Shown piece by piece: positions 50,275-59,970 of a stretch of 64,000 nucleotides of DNA. The DNA lies in contig NZ_VOHD01000008.1 in NCBI RefSeq assembly GCF_007859395.1, positions 186,001 through 250,000 on the forward strand, in the 5' to 3' direction. Position numbers and translations under genes: made by a program. How positions within the stretch are numbered: position 1 is the first letter of the stretch; each line of letters opens with the position of its first letter. This DNA comes from Planomicrobium sp. CPCC 101110 (GTDB lineage Bacteria > Bacillota > Bacilli > Bacillales_A > Planococcaceae). The notes under the pieces were generated by a model. It was not told where the DNA came from and did no database searches. It saw only the letters and a program-made list of their open reading frames with translations.

Positions 50275-52227
50275 TTATTCTGCTTCTTCAACCGCTTTCG
50301 CCTGATAATTGTAATCTGCCGGATTGATTGGCGTGAAGCCTTCCGGCGTGTAGAACCGCAGCAAGTCTCCATTGACTACTTGGTCCGACAGATACAATTC
50401 ATATTCTCCGCGCTGCTTGAATTCTTCAGCTTGCTCCAGCTGGTCTTCTTCAAGCGGCAAGCCGGTTTCGGGATCATAGAACGTATCGTTCAGCGCGTAG
50501 ATTTCCGGGCTGACATAATCGCCGTTCCTGAACGTGACAAGTTCCTCATGTTCCTTGGACAATAAGTCCGTACCGAAATGCACATAATCCTGCGTTTCAA
50601 CGCCCAGCAAATGCATCACAGTCGGCAGAAGGTCAATTTGTCCGCCATACGTATGGTTGATGCCGCCTTCTAAGCCGGGCACGTGGATGAACAATGGGAC
50701 ACGCTGCAGTTTGGCATTTTCAACAGGGGTGATTTCTTTTGAAAGCACTTGTTCCATTGCCTGGTTATGGTTGTCTGAAATTCCGTAATGGTCGCCGTAC
50801 ATGACAATCATCGTATTGTCAGCCAGGCCGGACTGTTCCAGCTCGGCAAAAAACTGCTCGATCGCTTCGTCCGCATAGCGGGCGGTCTGGAAGTAATTAT
50901 CGACACTCGGATCGCCTGTCGTGCCTTTTTCGATGGTCGTCAATTCCTGGTCGATATGGTAAGGGAAGTGATGCGCCACCGTGATGTACTTCGTATAGAA
51001 AGGTTCAGGCAGCGTTTCAAGAAGATCCGCCGATTGTTCAAAGAACGGCTTATCAAGCACACCGTACTCTGCCATATCCTTTTCTTCCAGGTTGGTATAC
51101 GACTCGATATCGAAGAAATGGTCATAGCCGAAAGACTTGTAGATTTCAGAGCGGTTCCAGAATGTCGCATTGTTGCCGTGGAAGACCGCCGATTCATAGC
51201 CTTTGTCTTTCAGGATGGCAGGAGCCGCCTGGTACGTGTTTTTGCCTTTCGTAATATAGGCTGACCCTTTCGGCAGGCCAAACAGCGAATTTTCGAGCAT
51301 GAACTCCGCATCCGATGTTTTGCCTTGTGCCGTCTGATGGAAGAAATTATCGAAATACATCGTATTTTCGTCTTCGATCAATGAATTCAAAAACGGTGTA
51401 ACTTCTTCCCCGTTCAATTCATAATTCATCAGAAACGTCTGGAACGATTCCAAGTGCAGGTAAACCACGTTCATGCCTTCTGCCGCGCCAAAATATGCTT
51501 TATTCGGTTCGGCATAATTGGATTTCGTGTAATTCAACGCTTCTGTGCTGTCGTCGCTATCGGCCATCACTCGCTGTGAGGAAGACTTCAAGCTTTCCAC
51601 GGTGTCATAAATCGCGTAATTGTACATCCCTAGGTACTTGACGATGTAATTGCGGTCAAAGCCGCGCGTCAGCAGCTGCGGGCGGTCTCCTTCAGCCATT
51701 GCCAGGTTGAAGAACGAGATTGCCAAAGCCGCCGTGACAACCGAAACAGCTACTTTGTTCTTGAAGCTTCCCGGATCTTTCTTGAACTTTTTGGAGAACA
51801 CCAAAAGAGACAGGAAAACCACATCAACAAAGAACAACGCATCGGTTGGCTGGATCAGCGTTAGCACGCTTCCTCCCAGGTCACCGAAATTCTGTGTTTG
51901 GAACAAAGTCGGCAGCGTGATAAAATCGCTGAAAAACCGGTAGTAAACCACGTTCGAATACAACAGAACCGACATCAGCGTGTAGATTGCCAAGAGGGAT
52001 ATGTACTTCCGTGTCCCTTTGAAAAAGAGCGACAAGCTCAAAAATAGCAGCGCAGATCCCAGTGGATTGATGAACAGCAGCAATTCTTGAAGCACGCCGT
52101 CGACATCCAATTTAAATTGCGTTTTCTGGGATACGTATGTCTTCATCCATAGCATCACAACAGCCAGCAGGAAAAAAGGCATATACTTGTTAAAAGTCTC
52201 TTTACTCATCATGTTAATTTTTTTCAT
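50275..52227 (-). CDS. ltaS: Lipoteichoic acid synthase (LtaS-type sulfatase)
   Basis: A 650-residue protein: five N-terminal helices (about 15-180), a linker, and an extracellular sulfatase-like domain (about 245-620). The nucleophile is Thr304 in TAQGKTSDAEF, with Glu260 in VYLHLESFQTF and MYGDHYG (about 475) as further metal ligands. It polymerises glycerol phosphate from phosphatidylglycerol onto the glycolipid anchor. The linker ends QRVMADS (about 218-224), a plausible signal-peptidase site (inferred, as in S. aureus LtaS). The start at 52227 has GAAGG seven bases upstream. Monocistronic. Other paralogues may be elsewhere in the genome. Confidence 0.93.
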   Translation of the reverse strand: MKKINMMSKETFNKYMPFFLLAVVMLWMKTYVSQKTQFKLDVDGVLQELLLFINPLGSALLFLSLSLFFKGTRKYISLLAIYTLMSVLLYSNVVYYRFFSDFITLPTLFQTQNFGDLGGSVLTLIQPTDALFFVDVVFLSLLVFSKKFKKDPGSFKNKVAVSVVTAALAISFFNLAMAEGDRPQLLTRGFDRNYIVKYLGMYNYAIYDTVESLKSSSQRVMADSDDSTEALNYTKSNYAEPNKAYFGAAEGMNVVYLHLESFQTFLMNYELNGEEVTPFLNSLIEDENTMYFDNFFHQTAQGKTSDAEFMLENSLFGLPKGSAYITKGKNTYQAAPAILKDKGYESAVFHGNNATFWNRSEIYKSFGYDHFFDIESYTNLEEKDMAEYGVLDKPFFEQSADLLETLPEPFYTKYITVAHHFPYHIDQELTTIEKGTTGDPSVDNYFQTARYADEAIEQFFAELEQSGLADNTMIVMYGDHYGISDNHNQAMEQVLSKEITPVENAKLQRVPLFIHVPGLEGGINHTYGGQIDLLPTVMHLLGVETQDYVHFGTDLLSKEHEELVTFRNGDYVSPEIYALNDTFYDPETGLPLEEDQLEQAEEFKQRGEYELYLSDQVVNGDLLRFYTPEGFTPINPADYNYQAKAVEEAE

Positions 52228-52367
52228 ATTGCACCTTCTCATAATTGAACTTCACAAGGCATTTTGAGACATTGAATTAAAAAAGCCTGAAGCTAAACCA
52301 CTCCAAGCGAAGTTTATATAAATAATACCAATTTCCATTTTACTAGAATGGGACGCAAAAAGACAGC

Positions 52368-53126
52368 TTAAGGTTCCTTCCGGTCTTTTAAGCCATCAGC
52401 CCGCCATTTCACCACTTCTTTTTCTTCAATCTGCTTCTCCAGCTTTTCATCCCAGCCGCCGGCCAGCCCGCTCCACACCCGGGCATAAAAAATGTCCTGC
52501 TTCCGGTCGTACAATTGAAATTCGACGCACGGAACAGGCTGTGCACTGTGCTCTTCACAGCCCACAATATCTGTAACGATCGTTTGAAAATCATCTTCAG
52601 CGGAACCAAACTCTTCTTTGGCAAGAAGCTCCTGCAGACGGTCCCAATCCACCGTCCCTTCCACTGCATAGCGGTAAACCGGAAGCGTCCCTTCCCCTTC
52701 CACAGCTTCGTTGCCGTCCGCTAATCGGTACTCATCATGCACAGCGCTATATGCGACCAGCGCCTGCCCCTCTTCCATGTCTTCTTCAAAAATGCCTTTT
52801 CCGAGATATTCATGCCCCTTTGGCGTAAGCATATAACCTTTATTTCCAAGATGGATCAGCTGAGTCCTCTCCATCTTCCCGATCAAGTCGCGGATAAACA
52901 GCTCTTCCACAAGCAGCATGTCGGCTAAAGCGGCGGCTCGTCGGATATCCGTTTCCTGAAAAGCGAAAAGCAGCATTTTCATCAGGATATCCATCTTGAA
53001 CCGCTTCACCTGGCTGAAAGTGACTTCATATGAAACGGCCGGCAGCTGCCAGCGCGCCGTCTTGATGATCGAAACATCCGGATTTCCCAGCAAATCCGAC
53101 CGCAGATCCTTTATGAGTTTGTCCAT
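52368..53126 (-). CDS. Partner protein of the large helicase, unknown function
   Basis: A 252-residue soluble protein. Residues about 45-115 form a helical segment resembling a winged-helix (FKMDILMKMLLFAF, VEELFIRDLIGKMER, GYMLTPKGHEYLGKG), with the T-PKG-EYL strand turn typical of winged helix domains; residues about 130-250 form a mixed acidic domain with FQLYDRKQDIFYARVW. I do not recognise a family. It begins four bases after the helicase stop, with its GGGGGTGAAGGG ribosome site overlapping that stop, so the two are translated as a unit. Confidence 0.75.
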   Translation of the reverse strand: MDKLIKDLRSDLLGNPDVSIIKTARWQLPAVSYEVTFSQVKRFKMDILMKMLLFAFQETDIRRAAALADMLLVEELFIRDLIGKMERTQLIHLGNKGYMLTPKGHEYLGKGIFEEDMEEGQALVAYSAVHDEYRLADGNEAVEGEGTLPVYRYAVEGTVDWDRLQELLAKEEFGSAEDDFQTIVTDIVGCEEHSAQPVPCVEFQLYDRKQDIFYARVWSGLAGGWDEKLEKQIEEKEVVKWRADGLKDRKEP

Positions 53127-53130
53127 CCCT

Positions 53131-56100
53131 TCACCCCCTGCTGCCCTGCAATGCTTTCAAGCCGTTTTTCTGTTTGACGACTTGCAGGACGTGCCGATAC
53201 ATCGCTTTCGTTTCGTCCTTTTTCGCGCGCTCCGTAAACATCTCGGAACTGCCGATCAACACAAGCAGCTCTTTCGCGCGCGATAAAGCCACGTTCAACC
53301 GGCGGTAATCCTTCGCAAAGCCGATATCGCCGTGCTTGTTTTGGTTGTTGCGCACCATGCTGAGCAGGATGATTTCCATCTCGCTTCCTTGGAACCGGTC
53401 GACCGTCCCTGTCCGGATCGTCAAGTGCGGCAAACGCAGCTCTTGATCGATCATCCGCTGCAACCGCTTGACTTGTTCCCCGTAGAAAGAGATGACGCCC
53501 ACGCTTTTCAGATGGTCAGCCCCTATTCTTCCTTCTTGCTTCGCTTTCGCCGCCGCGTCGTTCATCTCCACGAGCAATCGGCTGATTTCCTGGAGTTCCG
53601 CAGGATTATAGAGGCTTTTGCCGCCGCTCATGCGTTCTTCAAAATAAGCCGGTTCATTCGGCAAATCGAGCCACATGAGGTGATTGCTGCGGCTCACCAT
53701 GTTTGATTCGAGCAAATGGTCGCGGTCCCGGTCGGAATCGGGAAGCCCGCATTGCAATTGCTTGTCCTCCAGTTCATAGAACGGCGAGATTGTTTCCATA
53801 ATATCCGCGTGCATCCGGTATTGAATGGCAAGCATCGTCTTGTTCGCCTCCGGCAAGTTTTTGTACAAACGCTCGAACAGCGATTCTTCCAAAAGCTTCT
53901 CAAGTTCCCGCTTCTCTTCAAATCCGCTGTTTTCTTTGATCATTTCCTCGAGCGTTTCTTCTAATGTGTCATTGCCAAGAAGTGGCGGCAATTGGTGGTG
54001 ATCCCCGACCAAAATGACTTTCCTGCCTTTCAACATCGGCAACAGCAGTTCCGGCGGCGTTGCTTTCGACACTTCATCGATAATGACCACATCAAACACC
54101 GGGTAGTTGTCGATAAAATCCTTGCGCGCCGAAGCGACGCACGTCGTCCCGATCACGTTGGCGTGCTTGATGTACAATTTGCGGATTTCGTCCAAGTCAT
54201 GATCGTTGGCCCCTTCCAGCAAATCCAGCCATTTTTTCTGGATCGACTGAAGCAAAGGCAAGTTTTTCTGTTCCTGCTTGAGGGATTCCTGGGTGAATGA
54301 AAGACTGGCCATTTTTTTGGCCGCTTCTTCGTATTCCGTCTCGGGGCTGGAAGAAAGGACTCCTTCTAAAGCGTCCAATTCTTGTTCTTCGTTCGCTATC
54401 CATTCCTGCAAGCGGCCCTTTTTCGCATCGATCTCGGCGAGCTTTCCTTTGTTTTCCTCAAGTGCATCCGTTTCCTGTATGCGTTCAGCTTGAAGTTCTT
54501 TCAAGCTTTGCTCCGCCTGTTCATAGGCGGCTTTCTCTTTTCCAAGTTCGATGAGCCGGGCTTTCTCTTCATAGATGCCCTCTTCGATATTGGCCGAAAT
54601 ATGTGCAGCATCAGACAGCTGGCGGACTTGCCGTTCAAGCGGAACTGCTTCGAGCCGCTTTGTTTCGAGGTCTTCGAGCCACTTCTGGTCCAAAGCAAAG
54701 GAATGCTGCTGCTGTTTCAAAAGTTCTCCGCACAGCACTTTCTTCAATTCCTGAAACGCCCGCTTCGACTCTTCTATGTAAACGTCCGCGGTTTTTAGTT
54801 TCGCGCCTCTTCTCCATAAATCGTTCTGGCGCTTGTACAATCCTGTAAGCGCCCCTGCCAAAACGGCCGGATCGTTCCGCTGCCGGCTTTTCAGCGCCGC
54901 CCTCAACTTTTCCAGAAACCGGTCGAGGTCAGAAGAAGTAAAGGCTTCTGTTGCTGCGCTTGCCTTTTGCTTCAACTCTTCGATAGAGAGGTTTGCAGAT
55001 GCTGCCAACGGTTCCACATAGGTGATTGCAGCCGAAATCAGTTCATTGTATTTTTTCAATTTCCCCCACGCATCGATGTTTTCACGGTTCGCTTCCAATT
55101 TGTTGATCAGATAGGTAATGGCTGGAACTTCTTCGATCTTTTGTTCAGCCATCACCTGCATCAAGCCATCCACTTTTTTCACGCTTTCGGCTTCAAGAAG
55201 CACGGCTTTCTGCGCTTCGATAACAGCCGCCATTCGGTCCCGCTTTCCGGAAATCACAGCCATGTCCTTCTTCAAGCCAGCCAACTCTTTTTCAAGCCCT
55301 TGGAAGAGGCGGGCGCGTTCAAGCTGCTGGATATTATCAGAGACTCGCTTTTGCTCTTCTTCGAACCACTCGAAGGTCCTGCTTTCAAGCAATGCCAGAT
55401 TCTTGGCGATCAATTTTTCGACCGCCTCCAGCTTTTCTGTGAGCTCCCGCTTTTGGCGGACCGCCTGTTCTTTTTGAAACTCGAATGCCGTTAAGTTGTT
55501 TTGCTCTTTTTTCAAAAGCGATTGGATTTCACGCTTCTGCTCCTGCGCTGCTTTTTTCTCTTCGACTGCTTTTGCCGAACCTTCATAAACTGGCTGCAGC
55601 TCATTGTAAGCCCGTTCAGCAGCTTCCAGTTCCCTTGCCAGCTCGGATGCGCGTTTTTTGCGCGTTTCGTATTGGGCCGTAATTTCTTTTAACGTATTCT
55701 CTTTCCAATACTGGCCGACGTTTTCTTCGATAAATTTTTTTCCTTCTTCTTCAATGCTTTCGGTCCGACCGACTCGAAGAATCCGGATGTCCTTATTGGC
55801 CAGCAAGCGGCCAAGGGCGTTGTCAACCGCCAGATTCGATTGCGAAGCGACGAGCGTCTTCAATCCTTTTTTCGCGTTCTGGAGGCAAATCTCTGCGATA
55901 ACCGTTGTTTTCCCCGTTCCCGGCGGCCCTTGGATGACATACAAATCTTCAGCCGACACCGCTCCTGAAACCGCCTGCTGCTGGAACTCATTCAGCCGGT
56001 TGTGGAAGCTTAGCTTCTCCATTTGCTTGAGCGGCTTGACCGGCGGCTTTTCTTCAAACAACAGCCGGTCGAGGTTGGGATTGACCGCCAGGCCTTTTTC

Positions 56101-56901
56101 CAGGTTGGTGAAGCCCTGGCGCAGCCTCCTGATCTGGCTCAACGCCGCGAAATTGCTGAAAACCACTTCTTTTTTATGAAGCGAGTGCCCTTTCTCCCGG
56201 AGCTGTTTGACGATGCCATTTTGAAGTTCGATTTCCACTGCCCGGTTCGCGGCTTTGATCACGGTTCCGACATCCCCGTCAATTCCCGTAAGCCGCACAC
56301 TCAAGTTTTTCAGCGTTTTCCACTCGTTGTCCTTCAATCCGCAGCCAGTCAACGTGATGCGGCTGAAATCATGGCTGAACGCCAGTTTCGAATAACTTGT
56401 CTTGATGTCCGGAATGTCCATTCCGCGCTCCTGGATCTTCAGGTAGCCTTCCCAGCTGCCAATCCGCTTTTTCACATAATCGGAACTTTCTTTCGCCGGC
56501 GTCATCCGGTTGATCAGATTGATGAATGCCACCGGAGCCGGTTCCCGGGAGTTTTCGAAAACGACCTGTTCTTCCCGCTGCCAGTTCGTCCCAAGCGCGC
56601 CGTACGCTTTCCGGAGCGTCACATTCGTCAAAAGCATTTGATGGTTCGTGAAGATGCAGTGTAAGACAATCAGCTGATTCAGTTCCTTCGCTGCCAGCCG
56701 GCTGTTTTCAGCCTGGCTGAAAATCAGCGCAACCGAAAGGCCGCCATCCGGACTTGAAGGATACCGTTCGATAAACACCTTGAAAGGTTCGCCCCCGACA
56801 AAAAACGAGCGTTCGTCGATGCCGAACCCCCTCATTTTTTCCGAAGCGGTCTTTGTTATTCTCATGGACGTTTTGTGTATGCTGCTATTTGTGTTAACCA
56901 T
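53131..56901 (-). CDS. Large SF1 (UPF1/DNA2-like) helicase with a coiled-coil insertion
   Basis: A 1256-residue protein. The N-terminal 290 residues form a domain I do not recognise; the helicase core starts with Q-motif NEFQQQAV (304-311) and Walker A GPPGTGKTT (325-333), and resumes with motif II VVIIDEVSKATPPE, motif III VGDHHQLPPL, motif IV-like TMLAIQYRMH, and motifs V/VI TVDRFQGSEMEIILLSMVR and RRLNVALSRAKELLV. Between motifs Ia and II lie about 480 residues rich in Glu/Lys/Gln heptads, a long coiled coil. This is the SF1B UPF1-like helicase layout seen in nucleic-acid repair and defence proteins. Two-gene operon with the downstream partner. No nuclease motif is evident. Confidence 0.9.
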   Translation of the reverse strand: MVNTNSSIHKTSMRITKTASEKMRGFGIDERSFFVGGEPFKVFIERYPSSPDGGLSVALIFSQAENSRLAAKELNQLIVLHCIFTNHQMLLTNVTLRKAYGALGTNWQREEQVVFENSREPAPVAFINLINRMTPAKESSDYVKKRIGSWEGYLKIQERGMDIPDIKTSYSKLAFSHDFSRITLTGCGLKDNEWKTLKNLSVRLTGIDGDVGTVIKAANRAVEIELQNGIVKQLREKGHSLHKKEVVFSNFAALSQIRRLRQGFTNLEKGLAVNPNLDRLLFEEKPPVKPLKQMEKLSFHNRLNEFQQQAVSGAVSAEDLYVIQGPPGTGKTTVIAEICLQNAKKGLKTLVASQSNLAVDNALGRLLANKDIRILRVGRTESIEEEGKKFIEENVGQYWKENTLKEITAQYETRKKRASELARELEAAERAYNELQPVYEGSAKAVEEKKAAQEQKREIQSLLKKEQNNLTAFEFQKEQAVRQKRELTEKLEAVEKLIAKNLALLESRTFEWFEEEQKRVSDNIQQLERARLFQGLEKELAGLKKDMAVISGKRDRMAAVIEAQKAVLLEAESVKKVDGLMQVMAEQKIEEVPAITYLINKLEANRENIDAWGKLKKYNELISAAITYVEPLAASANLSIEELKQKASAATEAFTSSDLDRFLEKLRAALKSRQRNDPAVLAGALTGLYKRQNDLWRRGAKLKTADVYIEESKRAFQELKKVLCGELLKQQQHSFALDQKWLEDLETKRLEAVPLERQVRQLSDAAHISANIEEGIYEEKARLIELGKEKAAYEQAEQSLKELQAERIQETDALEENKGKLAEIDAKKGRLQEWIANEEQELDALEGVLSSSPETEYEEAAKKMASLSFTQESLKQEQKNLPLLQSIQKKWLDLLEGANDHDLDEIRKLYIKHANVIGTTCVASARKDFIDNYPVFDVVIIDEVSKATPPELLLPMLKGRKVILVGDHHQLPPLLGNDTLEETLEEMIKENSGFEEKRELEKLLEESLFERLYKNLPEANKTMLAIQYRMHADIMETISPFYELEDKQLQCGLPDSDRDRDHLLESNMVSRSNHLMWLDLPNEPAYFEERMSGGKSLYNPAELQEISRLLVEMNDAAAKAKQEGRIGADHLKSVGVISFYGEQVKRLQRMIDQELRLPHLTIRTGTVDRFQGSEMEIILLSMVRNNQNKHGDIGFAKDYRRLNVALSRAKELLVLIGSSEMFTERAKKDETKAMYRHVLQVVKQKNGLKALQGSRG

Positions 56902-57072
56902 TCCATCACCTGTTCTAAAACTGAAGAAGCTGCTCGATTAAAGCATTCCATCTGATATGTTTTGCATCTAATCATCATACCATCTATTGAGGGAATTTTT
57001 CTTTCGAACTTGTGAACTTTATATCAAACGAATTCTTCCAGACAGAACATCCACTCCTGTCCAAAAAAGCCG

Positions 57073-57102
57073 CAAAAAAAAGCAGACCCCTTCGGCTCCG
57101 CT
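57073..57102 (-). terminator. Terminator after the esterase gene
   Basis: Minus-strand hairpin AGCGGAGCC / GGGGTCTGCT with one mismatch and a short loop, followed by eight T. Confidence 0.6.
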
Positions 57103-57122
57103 TTTCTATGGATGACATTTTT

Positions 57123-58112
57123 TCATTCTGCTTTTCCATCTTTCTGTTCTGCAAAGTGATGCTCTGTTGCATATTTGAACGAACTCATCAAAAAGCCTGT
57201 CGCTGCCTTGCTTATCTCGGCCTTCGGGTGAATGATATCGAAGCCATGATAAGCACCTTTATATATTTCAAAATCAACCGGAACTCCTGCCTGCTTCAGA
57301 TTTTCCACATACTGGATTGTTTCATCCCTGAATGGTTCGATATCGCCTACAAACGTGACGGTTGGCGGCAAGGAACGGTAATCGGCTGCCCGCGCGGCTG
57401 CTGCATAAGCCGGCACTTCTTTGCCGAACAGTTCGCCTAGATAGAGCTTCCATGCCCAGCGGTTGGTGTCCGAGTTCCAGACGTGGGCGTTATTCTCTCT
57501 TGCCGAGTCGGTCAGCATCCGGTCATCGATCATAGGGTAGAGAGGCATTTGAAAAGCGATATTCACTTCGCCTTTGTCCCTTGCATACAGCGTAAGCGCA
57601 GCAGTCAAGCCGCCGCCGGCACTTTCTCCGCCCACCATGAGCTGGCTGTCCCGGATGCCCAGCTCTTTCGCATGGGTTTTCATCCATACCATCACCTCAT
57701 AGCAATCGTCAAATGCTGCCGGATAAGGGGCGTCAATCGACAGGCGATAGTCAGGCGCAACAATGATACAAGCACTTGTTTCGATCAGCTTTTTATACAT
57801 TTTCCCGCTCATCTCAGGAACTCCTTGTGCATATCCGCCTCCGTGAATCCACAATACACCAGGCACCTCGTTTTCCAGACGGAGCGGTTTATAGATGCGC
57901 ACACGAATCTTGGAAGCATCTTTCCGGCTGACCCATACTTTGCTGCACTCCAGCCCTTCTGCGTTTTTCCCTTTGAACGTTTTATCCATCTGTTTTTTGG
58001 AATTCTGCATCGATTGAATAAACTTGGCTTCGGTCGATTTCTGCACCAGCCGGCTCAATAACATCCCTCTGAACCGTAATTGCCTATCAACCATTCTGCG
58101 GGACACTTTCAA
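57123..58112 (-). CDS. Alpha/beta-hydrolase esterase (HSL family)
   Basis: A 329-residue enzyme of the hormone-sensitive-lipase group: oxyanion motif HGGG (90-93) in WIHGGGYAQG, nucleophile Ser164 in GGESAGGGL, acid in GDIEPFRDE (about 272-280) and His in GAYHGFD. The family hydrolyses short-chain esters. The TTG start at 58112 has AAGGAGG seven bases upstream; the long open frame above it has no ribosome site. A modest N-terminal segment (about 1-60) is extra and basic. Divergent from the SRPBCC gene. The product may be cytoplasmic, as no signal peptide is seen. Confidence 0.9.
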   Translation of the reverse strand: MKVSRRMVDRQLRFRGMLLSRLVQKSTEAKFIQSMQNSKKQMDKTFKGKNAEGLECSKVWVSRKDASKIRVRIYKPLRLENEVPGVLWIHGGGYAQGVPEMSGKMYKKLIETSACIIVAPDYRLSIDAPYPAAFDDCYEVMVWMKTHAKELGIRDSQLMVGGESAGGGLTAALTLYARDKGEVNIAFQMPLYPMIDDRMLTDSARENNAHVWNSDTNRWAWKLYLGELFGKEVPAYAAAARAADYRSLPPTVTFVGDIEPFRDETIQYVENLKQAGVPVDFEIYKGAYHGFDIIHPKAEISKAATGFLMSSFKYATEHHFAEQKDGKAE

Positions 58113-58265
58113 GATATAACCTCCTTCAAAATAGCCTTGCCATATATAAAGTATGAATCGGCTGTATCTATAATCATCTGAATTTTTGATAACGGGAGAT
58201 GTCCAGAATAATTTCCGGCCCAGCTTGGGTATACTACAGTACACACAAATCAGGAGGGTGTTATC

Positions 58266-58757
58266 ATGGCACAGCTGCCCTATAACAGAATCGATTCCGC
58301 TTCAAGAGTGATTGAAGCAATGCCAAAAACCATTTATCAGGCATTTATGAATCCGGAAGAATTGATTTTGTGGCTTCCGCCCAAAGGAATGTCAGCCTTC
58401 ATTGATGTATTTGAGCCCTATGAGGGCGGGACTTATAAGATGACTTTGACCTATGAAAGGGAGGACTCGAACTTCGGAAAGACTTCAAAAGATACCGACG
58501 TAACCCATGGGAAATTCCTGGAGTTAGTTCCTGACAGAAAAATTTCCCTATCTGTCCAATTTGATTCTGAAGACCCGGCGTTCTCGGGTGAGATGATCCA
58601 GACATGGTATTTGGAATCCGTCTTGGAAGGCACGAAGGTCACCATCATTTGCGAAAACGTTCCGGAAGGAATCCGGAAAGAAGATCATGACGCCGGTCTG
58701 AATTCCACACTCGAAAACCTCGCGAGCTTTACCGAAAAGCAAGCCGGGGAACCTTAA
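58266..58757 (+). CDS. SRPBCC/AHSA1-like protein
   Basis: A 163-residue protein with the START-like fold of the AHSA1 family: SRVIEAMPKTIYQAFMNPEELILWLPP near the N-terminus (landmarks FMNPEEL and WLPP), GGTYKMTL and the C-terminal helix LNSTLENLASF. Such proteins bind small hydrophobic ligands and are common stress- or regulator-linked genes. AGGAGGG lies at a good distance before the ATG. Divergent from the esterase across 153 bases; co-regulation is possible but unproved. Confidence 0.88.
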   Translation: MAQLPYNRIDSASRVIEAMPKTIYQAFMNPEELILWLPPKGMSAFIDVFEPYEGGTYKMTLTYEREDSNFGKTSKDTDVTHGKFLELVPDRKISLSVQFDSEDPAFSGEMIQTWYLESVLEGTKVTIICENVPEGIRKEDHDAGLNSTLENLASFTEKQAGEP

Positions 58758-58801
58758 ATGCCGAATCCACAGACGCATCAGCTTTCAAACTTTTAAGAAA
58801 C

Positions 58802-58826
58802 GCCCTAAAATTTTCCGGGCTTTTTT
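58802..58826 (+). terminator. Possible terminator after the SRPBCC gene
   Basis: GCCC / GGGC with an A/T-rich inner region and six T. The stem is short, so this is tentative. Confidence 0.4.
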
Positions 58827-58937
58827 GCGCGGCTGAAAATGAGAATGGATCATTTCCCAGTTTCAATAGCCGATGAATAAAATACTTTAAATTCTTTCTT
58901 CATTTCATAGGCGCCTTCTAACACTCGGAACTCATTT

Positions 58938-59573
58938 TTAACCGTCGATCATTGCAATGTCACCAACTATCTGGATTTCCCCTTCTTCAACAAGGATTCC
59001 ATCTCCATCATTTGCCGCATAAACTGTCGTTCCGGTGTTTTCAGCATAGCTGCGAACCGCTTCTTTATAATCTTCATTCCAGCGATTGTAATGAGGTAAA
59101 AATTCAAAATCAACAAGTTGCAATCCTTCTAATTCATTATCAGAATCCCCTGTAAATATCTGAAACAACTTAATGGATTTCCCAAGCTGAACCCCTCCGC
59201 CACTAACCCCTACAACTGTTCCTCCCTGATTGAAAAAATCACGTAGGAACTTATCCATTTTTCGATGCTCGATAGCATTTCTGAATTTTATCGGATTTCC
59301 GGCAGAAAGATGAAGTATGTCGCATTCTGCTAATTCATCAATCTTTGAGGAATCAAACTCACTGTAAAGGTCAAAAAACATAAAATCTTGAACTCCATAA
59401 CGGCGGTAATATTGCGTTTTTATATCGAAATACGTTTTCTCCCGATCTTCTGTAGAAGGAATGTAGCCTATTTTAGTGTTTTTAGTATTCCTGCTATCGA
59501 AAAGCATATGATCCAATCTTTGATTGCCAAAAGATTCAACTACTTGGTCACTATAAAAGAACAATTTCCCCAT
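58938..59573 (-). CDS. Peptidase S51-like protein (dipeptidase E fold)
   Basis: A 211-residue class I glutamine-amidotransferase-like protein of the S51 group. The nucleophile elbow is GVSGGGV with Ser124 (family usually GxSAGA), and His161 in LPHYN matches the family His. The oxyanion-side strand ILHLSAGNP is close to the family GGNxF. Members cleave Asp-X dipeptides or cyanophycin; the exact activity is uncertain because the elbow is altered. The ATG at 59573 is six bases after AAAGAGGTG. Monocistronic; the 400 bases upstream to 59970 hold no convincing gene except the terminator noted. Confidence 0.75.
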   Translation of the reverse strand: MGKLFFYSDQVVESFGNQRLDHMLFDSRNTKNTKIGYIPSTEDREKTYFDIKTQYYRRYGVQDFMFFDLYSEFDSSKIDELAECDILHLSAGNPIKFRNAIEHRKMDKFLRDFFNQGGTVVGVSGGGVQLGKSIKLFQIFTGDSDNELEGLQLVDFEFLPHYNRWNEDYKEAVRSYAENTGTTVYAANDGDGILVEEGEIQIVGDIAMIDG

Positions 59574-59896
59574 TTTGAACACCTCTTTCATATTGATTCA
59601 CTATAGCTTCTTTTATTCCGTCAAACTTTGCAAGAACCCGATTCAAAGGTTAGACAATGCTCCAGTTTTGTTCTATCAATGAACAAACTATTTCAATGCC
59701 TACGCTTCTCTTCATTTCTGCTGTATATGAATTCATAGCATCCCATACTAATGCGAATCCAAGTTGAACAGCAAAGTTTTAGTTAGCTGCTTGAACACCA
59801 ACACAAGCCAAATAAGGGAAAGCGTCCAGCACGAAACTCCTCCTTCTCCAAAGCCCATCGCCATTTCAATCCGATAACCGCCTTTCCCCTTTTTAA

Positions 59897-59941
59897 CGAA
59901 AAATAAGACCCCGCTTCGAAAAACGGGAGTCTTATTTTTCG
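59897..59941 (-). terminator. Terminator of the carotenoid operon
   Basis: Stem CGAAAAATAAGAC / GTCTTATTTTTCG (extended inward by a CCCG/CGGG pair); minus strand continues in T-rich sequence. Confidence 0.88.
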
Positions 59942-59970
59942 TTGTTCCCTAGCTTTGGCCTGTTTTTCTT

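Noticed and set aside
59748..59858. A minus-strand 36-codon frame beginning MGFGEGGVS with a hydrophobic middle
   Set aside because: It has no ribosome site near its ATG, lies downstream of the crt operon terminator and overlaps nothing conserved; a chance hydrophobic frame is more likely.
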